Assembly (NCBI GenBank): GCA_009823505.1
Contig: VZQC01000355.1
Location: 636,891 to 700,890, forward strand
Length of the DNA stretch: 64,000 nt
DNA from: Rhizomys pruinosus
Taxonomy: Eukaryota > Chordata > Mammalia > Rodentia > Spalacidae
Direction of reading: 5' to 3'
A program made the position numbers and the translations under genes. Positions 53,545 to 64,000 of the stretch are shown here, piece by piece. Below the pieces are notes generated by a model. The model had not been told where the DNA came from, ran no database searches, and worked only from the letters and a program-made list of their open reading frames with translations. Position 1 is the stretch's first letter. Each line of letters starts with the position of its first letter.

Positions 53545-54130
53545 CTCATTGCTCCTTATTGATCCTCCTTCTGTGTTATCCATACACGCTTGTCTCCCTT
53601 TTACAATAGAGGAGTCAAAGCCAAGGACCATGAACATTAGACTCCAGCAGGTACAGGTGAGTCTTGAGGCAGACTCTGCACACTCTTAGAACAGTCATCA
53701 GAGTCTCCCTGGAGCAGAAGTGCAAGGAGGAGAAGTTGCCCAGAGGCTTGCTAACTCCCCAGGTGAACTCCACCAACCTTTACCCACCCAGCGACTTTCC
53801 TTGATCAGGCCAAGAATACCTTCCTCCTGGGTGTAGGCCTGCCCTGGATTTACTGATGGATTCCATGCCTCTAGCCGATCGGTCTCCCTAGTAACCACAG
53901 CAGCAAGGTCCTGGCTGGAAAAGCTGTTTCTTTTTTCCAAAGAGGGCAACCCCACTTCACATTTTAAGACTCTTTCAAGTTGCAGTATAAGAGGACTTTA
54001 AAAATAGACACATCTCTCCACAATTTTGTGTCAGAATGTGGATGTGCTTTTGAACTATTGAGGGCAAGGTGGATTTCAGTGATGAGGAAGAAATAGGTCC
54101 CCCTCTGCCTGATCTATCTATCTAGCTATC
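53545..54130. other. Intergenic, mostly unassigned
   Basis: A short MIR-like patch at about 53590-53650 (cttttacaatagaggagtca). Nothing else recognised. Confidence 0.4.
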
Positions 54131-54134
54131 ATTT

Positions 54135-54217
54135 ATTTTTGTAGTGCTGAGGATGGAACTCAGGGCTCTACACCTGCTAGGCAGGCAGTATATTAGTGGC
54201 TTACATCTCCAGCTGAA
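54135..54217 (-). mobile_element. ID-like SINE fragment
   Basis: tgctgaggatggaactcagg gctctacacctgctaggc to cttacatctccagctg. Confidence 0.55.
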
Positions 54218-54552
54218 GATAAGTTTAAAGCTGGTACATAAAAACTGTCCATATCTAGTATTACCGTGTGATAGGAATTCATGTCTCCAACACGTGAGGA
54301 CAAATCAGGGCAGTCAGCATGCCCACTGCCTCAGACATTTATTGTTTCTCTGTTTCGTGGATATTCCCAATCCTCTGTTCTATTTTGAAACACACAATAG
54401 CCACTGCTAGAATGCTAGAAGGCAGTCCTCCCGTCTAACCATTTTGGTATCTCTTGACCAGCTCTGTAGTACACTCCCCCCCCCAGCTCCCCCCCCCCCC
54501 TTACCCTTGCCTTCTCATTCTCTGGTAACCATTGTTTTGCTTCAACATTTTT

Positions 54553-54675
54553 TGTCCAGACAGAGTTTTGGGATTTTGTCAAGGTTGGTGTCAAACTCTT
54601 GGGCTTAAGTGATCTTCTTGTTTCAGCCATCCAAGAGATGGGGACTACAGGCATGCGCCGCCACAGCAGGCTACA
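54553..54675 (-). mobile_element. Old 7SL-derived (B1-ancestor-like) SINE
   Basis: Reverse: ttgggcttaagtgatcttct tgtttcagcc, then ggggactacaggcatgcgcc gcc. Preceded by C-runs at 54475-54500. Confidence 0.55.
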
Positions 54676-54694
54676 TTCAACTTAATTTTTTTTC

Positions 54695-54860
54695 TAAAAA
54701 CTTTTACTTATTTATTAGTATGTATGTGGGGGGAATGCATGTGTGTGTGGACACTAGAGGACAGCTTTTGGTAACTGGTTCTCTTCTCTTACCATTGGGT
54801 TAGGGATCAAATTTAGGTCATCAACTGTGTGCTGCAAGTGCTTTTACCCACTCCATAAGT
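54695..54860 (-). mobile_element. B3-like SINE
   Basis: atgcatgtgtgtgtggacac, then gggatcaaatttaggtcatc and gcttttacccactccat. Confidence 0.5.
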
Positions 54861-54954
54861 TCAACTTTTAAAGCTCGTTTACATAAAGAAATGCAGTGTT
54901 TGTCTTTCTTTTTTGTTTCATTTCATTTCATTTAACATAATTGTCTTCCAAGGA

Positions 54955-55100
54955 TGGGCAGAGGCAGACGGATCTCTGTGAGTTCAAAGTCAGCCTGGTC
55001 TACATAGCGAGCTCCAGGCTAGCTGGGACTAAAGGGAGATCTTGTCTCAAAAAGACCCAAAAATAAAAAATCCCACCAAAAACCAAAAACCAAAAAACAT
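54955..55100 (+). mobile_element. B1 SINE (5'-truncated)
   Basis: gatgggcagaggcagacgga to gggagatcttgtctcaaaaa gaccc, then an A-rich tail. Flanks share aacataat(t)gtcttcca. Confidence 0.82.
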
Positions 55101-55394
55101 AATGTCTTCCAGTTCTATCCACATCGTTGTTTATGTTGGGATTTCATTGTCTTTTTATGAATATATATATGTATATAAATAATACTTTTGAAACCAATTC
55201 TTAGTTTCATCAGTATTTGCATAAATTCCACACCTTAACTCTCATGAATAGTACCCCATTGAAGATGGGGGTGCCCTTATCTCTTTGATATACTGATTCT
55301 TGTTCCATTTGCTATCAGGTAAAGGACACCTGGATCATATGGTCATTCTATTTTCCTTCTTTTTTTTCCCTTGAGGGGCCTCAATACTGCTTTC

Positions 55395-55617
55395 TTTTTA
55401 AAATATTCTATTTATTATTTTATATTATGTGTATGAGTACATTGCCTGCATGTGCATCCGTGCCATGCAATGCCCACAGAGGTCAGAAGATGGCATAGAT
55501 ACCCCGAAACTGGACTTATGAGTGGTTGTTAGCCACCATGTGGGTGCTGGGAATCGAACCCGGGTCCTCTGCAAGAGCAGCCAGTGCTCTTAACCACTGA
55601 GTCATCTCTCCAGCTCC
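55395..55617 (-). mobile_element. B2 SINE
   Basis: Reverse B2 ending gagtcatctctccagctccc; flanks share caatactgctttct, the target-site duplication. Confidence 0.94.
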
Positions 55618-55764
55618 CCCCAATACTGCTTTCTATAATGGCTTCACTAGTTTATGTTCTGACCAACAGTATGTGGGACCCCTTTTCTGCACCTTTTTCT
55701 CCACTGCGGGTTGGTTTTCTTATTGATGACAGCCAAGCTAACTGGTATAAGGGGACATAAGGCA

Positions 55765-56690
55765 AGTTGCAGGCAAAGAGCCAATGGCTGCCTCTGCAAG
55801 TGTGGGAGCCCGTGCTCTGCTGGGTGCTTTGAGAATTCCAGGGACCTAACCCTGCAGACACTCACCTAGGCCACGAGAGTTATGCTAATGAGTGATGGTC
55901 AACATAGCTGGTGCCACAAGGGCTCTGGTGATTAGAGAATTAGAAAGCCCACAATAGGTGCTAATTGTTGATCATTTCTGAACAAAATGTTAAGATACTG
56001 TAGACAAATCACAGGTTCTGAGTGGGCTGAAAAGTGGCAGTTTGGGTTCCACATAGGCAAGTCTAAGAGTGTCGGGGGGGGGCAGTTGTTGGTTTATTTT
56101 TCTATAGCAGAGTCCCCCTGCCTGGGTGGGCTCAACCACAGGTATTTATCACCCTGCCCTTCTGGAGGCCAGGTCTTGGTGGCTGGTAGACAGCCGCCTT
56201 CTTCTCCCCAAGTCTTCACATGGATTTCCCTCTGTACCTTTGTCATAATCTCCTTTCATAAGGACACCTGCTATATTGGACTGGGGTCCATTTTAAACAT
56301 TGCATTTGACCTTAATGGTGTCTTTGAAGACCTTGTCTCCACAGACAGTCACATTCTGAAATCCAGGGGTTGGTTCGAGCTTCAACATCAGAATTTGGGG
56401 GGAAGGTATTTAATTTAGTCTGTAACAGGAAACATGAAACTGTACCCCTCAGATGGTGGGGAGATGGAATGAAAGGCTGCAATGGGCATTGCATAAAGAA
56501 TGGTGGGTGTGATTTTTCTACTGCTGCATCCACAGGAAGTGGAATCTTCGGGTGCTAAGCTGACAGCGGTTGGCCATGTCGGAGCATGTCTGGAGCCTTC
56601 ACATAGTTCTGATGCTTCCTACTAGTGGTCCTGTCACTCCCTCCCCAGCCTCATCCTTACTGGGTCCTGAACCTTAAATGTTAAGGCCAT
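55765..56690. other. Intergenic, unassigned
   Basis: No SINE or coding exon recognised; a 143-codon plus ORF (55987-56418) has no match or splice context. Confidence 0.4.
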
Positions 56691-56695
56691 AAACA

Positions 56696-56838
56696 CATTA
56701 GGGCGTGGTGCCCCACGCCTTTAATCCTAGCACTTGGGAGGCAGAGGCAGGCGGATCTTTGTGAGTTCAAGGCCAGCCTGGTCTACAGAGTGAGTTCCAG
56801 GACAGCTTGGGCTACAGGGGACCCTGTCCCGAAAAGAC

Positions 56839-56875
<37 letters not shown>
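56696..56875 (+). mobile_element. B1 SINE with long A tail
   Basis: attagggcgtggtgccccac to ggaccctgtcccgaaaagac and about 35 A. Long pure tail suggests a recent insertion. Confidence 0.93.
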
Positions 56876-56876
<1 letters not shown>

Positions 56877-56879
56877 AAG

Positions 56880-57380
56880 AAATGGTGGTGTTTAGAATAA
56901 GAAGGCATCTGGTTATGTCAGACTGAACAGGATCCCTGGAAAATTTTGTAGGGTATAGTTGGTCCAGACGCCAGGGATGTGGCTCTGGTTTTCCTTAGGG
57001 CCATTACATTTCTGGAAATAGACACATTCCTTGTACATTTGAGCTCCTCTTCAGCTTGTCTCCTTGTTAAGTCAAATGCTTTACACACTAGTTCATTTGC
57101 CTTTGAACTCTTACAAACATCATAGTTCTCCTTCCTCCAGAGTCTCCCAGAGCATTCGGGAGGCTATCATTCAATGTCACGCTGATGCTGATGATGATGT
57201 CATATCCCTGTTAGCTAGCTCCTGTCCACATTTCCTGTGCCAGCAATTCTATTCTCATAGCCTAAGTTTAGAGTATTGTTTAAAACCGTAGATCATTTCC
57301 TTCCTTCTCATTTCTTCCTTCATCCTTGTATCCAGGTATTAACTACTGTAATCATTTCATCTTTGTCCTCATCTGTCACA
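56880..57380. other. Intergenic, mostly unassigned
   Basis: MIR-like patch at about 57065-57125 (atgctttacacactagttca). Otherwise nothing recognised. Confidence 0.4.
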
Positions 57381-57382
57381 GC

Positions 57383-57568
57383 TTCTAGGATCTCAGGCTG
57401 GCCTGAAACGCAATTTGTAACCAAGGGTGGCCTTCGACTTCTGATCTTGCTCTCCTCCCTTCGTAAGTGCTGGGATTACACTGGGTTTATGTGGTGCTGG
57501 GGATCAAACCCAGGGTTTCATGAATGCTAGGCAAGCCTTTTACCCACTGAGCTACATGCTCAGCCCCA
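57383..57568 (-). mobile_element. B4 SINE
   Basis: Reverse B1-like half plus reverse ID half (ggggatcaaacccagggttt to gagctacatgctcagcccc). Confidence 0.78.
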
Positions 57569-57569
57569 C

Positions 57570-58478
57570 CAACTATTTCTTGATACACAAAAGGTCCATT
57601 ATCTCAATAGACAGGGGATTCAATAAAATCTTGTAAAGAACACACATCTGGTTTGGAAGAGGAGCTGCCAGAACTGAAAGATTCGTAAGGCAATTAGAGT
57701 GGTCTTAAAGATGATTGGACACTGAAAGGACCTGGCTCTTCTCTGGCAGGGATCGCAGAAAGGCTTGGTGGATGGGACGGATGTGAGTGGGGTCTTGAAG
57801 AGCTCGTGGTACTCGGTGGGCAAGAGAGGCTGGACAGGCAAGTGTGTGGGGAAACAGGCTGGGGTGGGAATGCAGGTTGGAGAAACCAGCAGAGGCCTTG
57901 AAGTGCAGCCTCATAACTCTCAGGCCATAGTAAGACATAGTAAGTTATTGCTTGGTGTTTTAGAGTGTTCATCTGAGACTGACATGGAATACTTATACAT
58001 TGCAGAGGGGGAGCATGTGTAGGTGTTCTTCTGTTTGTGGCTGGTGCCATGGGGCTTCCTGAGCCTCAGAGGTCCACTAGAAATAGACAAGTAGTGAAGC
58101 AACTGCATTGAAAGCTTCCTGTTTTTTCAACAAATAGTGTCACATGAAAAAAGTCTCTTAATCTCCTGACATTTCTTATTTCTAGATCAAGAAATCTCTG
58201 GTCTCCAATCTTGCCTTACTACCATCAGAGGCCTGACAGCCGACTGCGGTCCCCACCGCCGCGTCAGTGGAAAACAGCCCCTCATCCTGGCTCTCCCCTG
58301 CCTCACATCTAACAGTGGTTAGAAGCTGGGATGGTGCCATTTCACGAAATTGTGTTCTTCGTGTGAGATGACTATCTCTCCAAAGCTATTTCGTGGTTCT
58401 GAAGAAGAAAATACAAAACATAATTTTGGAGGGTAGGGAGAAAATAAAGTGGTTTTAGTCCTTTGTTAAAAATAAAAT
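57570..58478. other. Intergenic, unassigned
   Basis: No repeat or exon recognised. Overlapping ORFs of 60-118 codons on both strands near 57620-58108 have no support. Confidence 0.4.
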
Positions 58479-58479
58479 C

Positions 58480-58645
58480 ATAGCTGGGTATGGTGGTGCA
58501 TGCCTTTAATACTAGCACTTGGGAGGCAGAGGCAAGTGGATCTCTATGAGTTAAAGGCCAAGGCCAGCCTGGTCTACATAGTGAGTTCCAGGACAGCTGG
58601 GACTACAGGGAGACCCTGTCTCAAAAAGACCAAAAAAAAAAAAAA
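58480..58645 (+). mobile_element. B1 SINE
   Basis: agctgggtatggtggtgcat to gggagaccctgtctcaaaaa gacc and an A tail. Confidence 0.94.
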
Positions 58646-58649
58646 TCAT

Positions 58650-60150
58650 GTATCTCTAAGTCCAATTTTTCTGTATTGATGAAAAGACAGTGACTTAAGA
58701 ATTTTATTGTGATCTTCCTGCTCCTCCACGACTTCTTCCCTTCATGGGCCTTGCTTGTTCTAGACAGACTCGGACACATGGACACACGGACACGTGAACA
58801 CATGGACACACCATTCCAGTCATAGAACCGTTACGATGCATCCAAATGAGCCATTTGGAATTAACGCACGAAAATATAATGCAGCACCTAAAACCCACAC
58901 AAAGCCAAATGGTTGGTCAAGAAAACAGGGTTGTTTCTCAGAGGGAAAGGAAGGTGATTAATCTTTTGTGTGCCATGTAATAGAGCCTAGCGCCTGCTCA
59001 GAACAGGAACTTACCAGGAGTCACTAGGCTCCGCCTCTTCAGGTCTAACACCCATCTAGATGACCGAGTTCCAAAGGCCTGGTCCTGAAAGGGCAAGTTC
59101 ATGTGCTTACACAGAGAGGGTGGGCTGAGGAATACAGATGTATTCCAAGCTGCTGCATGGCTTCCACAGAGCTGCATGCAGGACCTGAATGTTTTATGGA
59201 ACCATTAATAGTGAATTTTCTGCTTGAGTTCCCTGCTGCCTGGAGACAAAAGACACTAGAGGGCTCTGAGTCAAGCTCAGAGGTTGGGTGGGAATATTCT
59301 AATTTGCATCCCAGAGCTTTTCGAATGTGAATGTTCTCAACAAGGCATAAGCCTCACTTCCCAAGCACAAATCTGCGTATTCTTGGTAGTTCACTGGGAA
59401 AAACGCACTAGGTGTCCTGGTGCCAGACCCAGTGCTGAGGGCCACACACACATAGAACAAGACAGGAGCCCTTCAGAGACACCCTGGAGTCCTCCCAGCT
59501 TGAAAAACCCACTTCGTATGAACACAAAGCGGGACACACCCCAATGTGATCAGGATCCAGATGGTTTAAATTAATGAAGCATAGATTCAGATGAGGGCAG
59601 GAGAGAGGAGGTCAGCTGATAAAAGCTGGGGGAAATTTTTACACTGTGTACTTGGGGGAGACAAGGAAACAAGCATGTGTGTGATGGTCTTTCTTTTCAA
59701 AAATTTATGTCATGTTATTAGCATAATACCTAAGTCAGTGAAATAGAGAGAGATGCTAAGGGTGGATGAGGATTTTCTCAAAATATAGGCAGTCTTTGCA
59801 AGCAATACTGTGTTCTCTCACAATGAAATATTTGCTGAATGAATAAGCGTTCCACCCAAAACAATTGCCCCAGGAACGTCCTGAGCTGGAAAGATTACTT
59901 ACGGAGCAGGAAATGGTATTTACTTCCCAAATAAGAATTTTTTTTCCCCTAAACTATACAAACAATACTTGGTTATGGTAAAGGAAATATTTAGAATATA
60001 CGAAAATTATAAAATTGAAATACAAAATTGGGCTTTCTCAGGGGTTTTTGCTATTACTATTTGGCTCTATCTTTTTTTTTATGGCTCTATCAATTTTGAA
60101 ATTTAAAAATTCACTTAAATATATCTTTAAAGCCCTGCCTCCATGGGAAT
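58650..60150. other. SINE-free intergenic stretch
   Basis: About 1.5 kb without a recognised repeat or exon. A short ggacac(a/g)(t/c)gg-type tandem patch lies at 58768-58810. Confidence 0.4.
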
Positions 60151-60156
60151 AGCAGA

Positions 60157-60181
60157 ATTATTATTATTATTATTATTATTA
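60157..60181. repeat. (ATT)n microsatellite
   Basis: About eight tandem att units. Confidence 0.9.
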
Positions 60182-60475
60182 TAACATTTTAAAGTTATTC
60201 TTTCACAATTTCATGCATATATACAATGTATCTTGACCTTATCTGCCCTGAGGTCTCCCACCCTGCATCTCTTTCAGATCCTCCCCAACACATGCGCCCC
60301 TCACCTCCCACCTTCATGTCCTCTGAGTCCAGTGAGTGCTGCCTGGATGAGCTTGGGTACTGGAACAGGAGCTACACCCCTCCTCCCCCAAGAAAAATGA
60401 CTGCCCCTCCCCCAAAGGCCATTAGTTGCCAAGGGTTCCTCAGCTTGGTGTGAAGCTTCATGAGACCCTTTCCCA
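60182..60475 (-). mobile_element. Lx-type L1 3' UTR
   Basis: cacaatttcatgcatatata, gagtccagtgagtgctgcct ggatg, then gccattagttgccaagggtt cctcagc: reverse complement of Lx 3' UTR. Confidence 0.72.
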
Positions 60476-60477
60476 TC

Positions 60478-60888
60478 CACATAGCAGAATTATTTACAAT
60501 AGCCAAAAAGCATTAACAAGCCACCCGTCTGATAGGTGGATAAGTGGAATGTGGTCTAGTCACACAATGAAATAGAATGCAGCTTTAAAGAAGGAAAAGA
60601 TGCTGACTAATGCTGTGAAAGACATGTATCTTGAAAGAAAGAAACCAGTCAGAAAAGAACAAATAATTATCCCTAAAGGAGTCAAATCCACAGAGACAGA
60701 CAGTAGAATGAAGGTTTTCAGGGACTGGGGGCTGCAGGAAGGGAGTTAGTGCTCAGCAGGTATTGAACTTCAGTTAGAGAAGATAAGAGAGTTCTGGAGA
60801 CGGAGGTGCTGATGGCCGTATGAGGATGTGAATGTACGTAGTGTGCTCGATAAGCTGTTGGACCATACACTTGAAAATGACTGACATT
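60478..60888 (+). mobile_element. Old mammalian L1 3' end
   Basis: cacatagcagaattatttac aatagcc, then agtcaaatccacagagacag and gaccatacacttgaaaatga: the 3' end of an old mammal-wide L1. Confidence 0.7.
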
Positions 60889-61108
60889 GGGGCTGGAGGG
60901 GTGGCTCAGCGGTTAACAGCACCTTCTGCTCTTTCAGAAGCTCTGGGTTCAATTCTAGCACCCACGAGGTGGGTAATAACCATCTGTAACTCCAGTTCCA
61001 AGGGAATTCCATACCCTCTTCTGACCTCCGTGAGCCTTTCGTGACATGGGTGTACTCACACACACATAGGCAATACATTTGTACACATAAAGTAAAATAA
61101 ATAGTAAA
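60889..61108 (+). mobile_element. B2 SINE
   Basis: ggggctggaggggtggctca to aggcaatacatttgtacaca and an A-rich tail. Confidence 0.88.
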
Positions 61109-61112
61109 ATAA

Positions 61113-61214
61113 AGTGGAGTTCAGTTCCCAACACCTACATCAGTGGCTCACAACTGCCTATAACTCAAACATCAGGGGATCCAACACCCTCTTCTGGCCT
61201 CTGTGGGCAACTGG
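61113..61214 (+). mobile_element. B3/B2 SINE fragment
   Basis: gttcagttcccaacacctac, then ccaacaccctcttctggcct. The tRNA-like head is missing. Confidence 0.65.
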
Positions 61215-61350
61215 ACTCACATGGATCTATCCACACATAGACATGCACACACATGGATCTACCACACATAGACATGCACACATATGGATCTATCCACACA
61301 TAGACAGGCACACACATGGATCTATCCACACATAGACACGCACATACACA
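61215..61350. repeat. Minisatellite, 31-32-bp unit, four copies
   Basis: Unit acatggatctatccacacat plus agacatgcacac, with one-base length differences; an expansion of the preceding SINE's CA-rich tail. Confidence 0.9.
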
Positions 61351-61371
61351 TAAATAAGTAATAAAATAAAT

Positions 61372-61497
61372 CTTACTGAGAAAGAGATGAAAAGCATGTT
61401 TGGCAGAATACATGAGCTCTGGTGGGGTGGGGGGATAGGGTGGGGGATACGGGTCTAGATTTGATAATCTTGTGCAAAATATATATTAAAAAATAAA
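61372..61497 (+). mobile_element. 5'-truncated L1 3' end, same family as 24.3 kb
   Basis: Shares gagaaagagatgaaaagcat (24200 region: aagaaagagatgaaaagctt), tggcagaatacatgag, a G-rich run and gggtctagatttg, then an A-rich tail, with the L1 at 18.6-24.3 kb. Confidence 0.8.
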
Positions 61498-61517
61498 TCT
61501 TAAAACAGAAAATCATT

Positions 61518-61664
61518 GGCCCGGCGTGGTGGTGTATGCCTTTAATCCTAGCACTTGGGAGGCAGAGGCGGGCGGATCTCTGTGAGTTCAAGGCCAGCCT
61601 GGTCTACAGAGTAAGTTCCAGGACAGCCAGAGCTACAGGGAGACCCTGTCTCAACAAAAAACGA

Positions 61665-61718
<54 letters not shown>
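61518..61718 (+). mobile_element. B1 SINE with long A tail
   Basis: ggcccggcgtggtggtgtat to gagaccctgtctcaacaaaa and about 50 A. Flanks share gaaaatcattg. Confidence 0.95.
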
Positions 61719-61719
<1 letters not shown>

Positions 61720-61834
61720 AAAAAAGAAAATCATTGCCGTGGTAATTTTTTAAAATTTTTATATATTTTGTCCTAAAACCAAAGCACAGAACTCCAAAAC
61801 TCTGCCTTCCTTATATCTTGAGTGTCAGAAACAG

Positions 61835-62205
61835 AAAAATTCACACAGTCAGGTATGATGTTCAGTAGTGTCACATTGGCAGGATCTAGAATTACCTAGG
61901 AGATAAACATCTGGGCATGTCTTGGAGGAAGTTTCTAGCCAGGGTTAACTGAAGTGGGAAACCCTAGCCTAGTGTGCCGAAGGGCTTCATGGGCTGGGCT
62001 TCTAGACTACATAAAAAGGAAGGCAGCCTGAGCACAGCATGCATCTCTCTGTCTCTTGACTGCGGATACAATGGGACCAGTTGCTCCAGGTCCTGCTGCC
62101 TGCCTTCCCCGCACTCTCAAACTAGGGGCCCAAACCCAATAAACCCTAAGTCCTTTCTGTCCTGTGCTTGGTTGTAGCAATGAGGAGGGAGCCAACATAT
62201 TTTAA
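61835..62205 (+). mobile_element. Rodent interspersed repeat, second type
   Basis: acatctgggcatgtcttgga, then ctctcttgactgcggataca and aaacccaataaaccctaagt. Related to 34145-34482. Confidence 0.6.
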
Positions 62206-62700
62206 GGCAAAGCAAAACCAGAAACAGGGATATCTAGACTGCTGAGGACTGGCAGTAATGTCTCCAAGGACTAGAATCGTGGGGGCCCCAGATGAGATGG
62301 CAGAACCTAGGACTGCCCATCAGCCCCTGCACGGTTTCTCTCCTTGGGACTCCCTGGTCTGTCTTTTGCATCTCCCAGTCCAGGATGGAGTTCTCTGCTT
62401 TTCTAAACGTGTGGCAGAAGGCAGTTGTCCACAGCCTCTGGGGCTGGTTGTCTTCAGTTTGTACAGCTAACTAACCTAGAATGGCTTAGCATTTCCTAAA
62501 CCACAGTTACTAATTCTCAGGCAAGAGGTTAAGAGCAAATGTTAAGTTATGTCAGACCCATAGAAGAATTAATGGGATGGTATTGGGCTTGCCAGTTGAG
62601 ACCTGTTTTCTTTCTCCTGCCCCCTCCTCTAAGATCTGGTATATTCAGAACTTCCCAGGAGTCTCTAAAATTTCTTTTATAACTTAATTTAGAAAATATA
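62206..62700. other. Intergenic, unassigned
   Basis: No repeat or exon recognised. Confidence 0.4.
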
Positions 62701-62704
62701 ATTT

Positions 62705-62920
62705 TGGGGCTGGAGAGATGGCCTAGCGGTTAAGAGCACCAACTGCTTTTGCAGAGGACCTGGGTTCATCCTCAAGCACCCACATGGTGGCTGAGAACCA
62801 TCTTTAACTCCAGTTCCAGGGGAATCCAACGCCCTCTCTGACCTCTGTGGCCTTGCACGACATGGGTGCACAAACCTACATGCAGACAGTACATTCATAT
62901 ACATATGAAAAAAAATCCCT
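62705..62920 (+). mobile_element. B2 SINE
   Basis: ggggctggagagatggccta to acctacatgcagacagtaca and an A-rich tail. Flanks share gaaaatataattttgg/gaaaatataatttttat. Confidence 0.95.
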
Positions 62921-62929
62921 GTTGAAAAT

Positions 62930-63143
62930 ATAATTTTTATTTTATGTATATGAGTGTACTGCCTGCATGTATGTAAGTGCACCCAGGTTGTGCAATGCTT
63001 GCAGAAGTCAGAAGACGGTGTTGGATTCTCTTGGGACTAGAGTACAGATGGTTGTTAGCCACTGTGTGGGTGTTGGGAATTGAACCCAGATCCTCTGCAA
63101 GATCAGCCAGTGCTCTTTACTGATGAGCCATCTCTCCAGCCCC
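62930..63143 (-). mobile_element. B2 SINE
   Basis: Reverse B2, tatgtatatgagtgtactgc to gagccatctctccagcccc, adjoining the preceding forward B2. Confidence 0.94.
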
Positions 63144-63144
63144 T

Positions 63145-63598
63145 GTAACTTTCTTTTGATCTAGGATCAAATGAACACTTATACACTGCATCCCACAGCC
63201 ATTGGTTTCAATATCTAAAATCTAGAACAGTCCTCACGTCTCCTTTTATGGTCAACAGAGACATTTTGAAGCTTTTTGGTCAGTTGTCTAATGAAAGCTC
63301 AGCACCCGGGATTTTTACTGCAGTTTCTTCACGATTTGATTCATTCTAACCTTTTTCTTTTTTTCTTTTTTCTTTCTCTTTTTTTTTTTTTTGCGCAAAA
63401 CAATTATGTAAGTGACAGTGTATATTTCTTACAGCATCACAGCAGGAGGCAACTGCTGGCAAGATTAAGTTTGATTACTCAGTAGAGATAGCAGCTGACA
63501 TATCTTTCTCGTCTAATGAAACTCTGCCTTTCTAATCATCTAGAAATCTGTGAGGTGGTAACTTTGAGACTGTGCGTGTTCTGTCTCCCTATAACTTA
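63145..63598. other. Intergenic, unassigned
   Basis: T-rich at 63350-63392; nothing else recognised. Confidence 0.4.
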
Positions 63599-63599
63599 A

Positions 63600-63812
63600 A
63601 AAGATTTATTTTATTTTTAAGTGTGTGTGTGTGTGTGTGTGTGCGTGTGTGTGTATCTTTGATTCCAGAAGAGAGTGCTGGATTCCCTGGGGCTAAAGTT
63701 ACAGGTAGTTGTGAGTCTCCCACTGTGGGTGCTGGGAACTGAACTTGAGTTCTCTCTGCAAGAGCAGTCGGTGCTCTTAACCTCTTAACTTTTGAGCCAT
63801 CTCTCTAGTCCC
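63600..63812 (-). mobile_element. B2/B3 SINE with (TG)n
   Basis: Starts with a tg run (63621-63645), then ctggattccctggggctaaa and a head ending ttgagccatctctctagtcc. Confidence 0.85.
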
Positions 63813-63930
63813 TATAACTTTTTATTCAGCATTTTTGGATGATTTTTTTTTTTAACCTGAATCCAAGTTTTTCTTTGGGATTTGTAAAATGATTGTTTTT
63901 CTATAATTCCTTTCTCATTTCTTATTGAAT

Positions 63931-63932
<2 letters not shown>

Positions 63933-63968
<36 letters not shown>
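63933..63968. repeat. Poly-T run at the assembly gap
   Basis: Pure T run ending in N; probably the reversed A tail of a SINE or L1 lost in the gap. Confidence 0.9.
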
Positions 63969-64000
63969 NNNNNNNNNNNNNNNNNNNNNNNNNNNNNNNN
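63969..64000. other. Assembly gap (N)
   Basis: All N from 63969 to the window end; no sequence to read. Confidence 1.

Larger units (their letters stand above)
54925..55760 (-). mobile_element. Old mammalian L1 fragment, split by B1 and B2
   Basis: cataatgtcttccagttcta tccacatcgttg and aatagtaccccattgaagat are reverse L1 3'-end matches. Interrupted at 54955 and 55395. Confidence 0.6.

Overview
The window is nuclear DNA from a rodent, almost certainly a muroid. It carries dozens of B1, B2, B4 and ID-type SINEs, one nearly full-length L1, pieces of rodent Lx-type L1 3' UTR, older MIR copies, and spliced vertebrate genes. B2 points to Muroidea. The B1 copies end in a variant (ggctacagggagaccctgtctcgaaaagacc-like) that differs from the mouse/rat/hamster form I know, and the nociceptin precursor lacks the mouse/rat nocistatin expansion. 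I therefore favour a muroid outside Murinae, perhaps a basal lineage such as Spalacidae; this is an inference. There are no bacterial genes, CRISPR arrays or operons.

Two genes are recognised, arranged tail to tail. On the + strand, 1.2-9.6 kb holds the last six coding exons and the 3' UTR of Znf395 (PBF/HDBP2, mouse Zfp395), a C2H2 plus C-clamp transcription factor; its 5' exons lie left of the window. On the - strand lies Pnoc, the precursor of nociceptin/orphanin FQ: a 3'-UTR exon (about 12.4-12.8 kb), the main coding exon (15.4-15.8 kb) and the signal-peptide exon (34.8-35.0 kb). The joined reading frame is 176 codons, the human length. A non-coding first exon should lie further right; I can only suggest candidates in a SINE-free block at 46.8-50.6 kb. 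The convergent Znf395/Pnoc order matches human 8p21.

Pnoc intron 2 (15.8-34.8 kb) has grown by insertion. It contains an old direct duplication (16.8-17.6 and 29.4-29.9 kb), a ~5.8-kb decayed L1 inserted inside an older repeat (18.3-24.7 kb), and a 2.43-kb minisatellite of a 13-bp unit (30.4-32.8 kb). Because 13 is not a multiple of 3 and the unit has no stop codon in any frame, this array creates very long false ORFs on both strands. On the Pnoc sense strand each unit reads close to a Pumilio recognition element.

From 35 kb to the right end the sequence is Pnoc intron 1 and upstream intergenic DNA: SINEs, MIRs, DNA-transposon-like relics, a 218-nt polypyrimidine tract and microsatellites, ending in poly-T and an assembly gap. 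I found no undescribed gene system. The most unusual items are the 13-bp array, the nested L1 with tandem 69-bp 5' units, the duplicated intron segment, and a probable assembly join at a single N (10491). SINE ends are read by eye and are good to roughly 10 bases.
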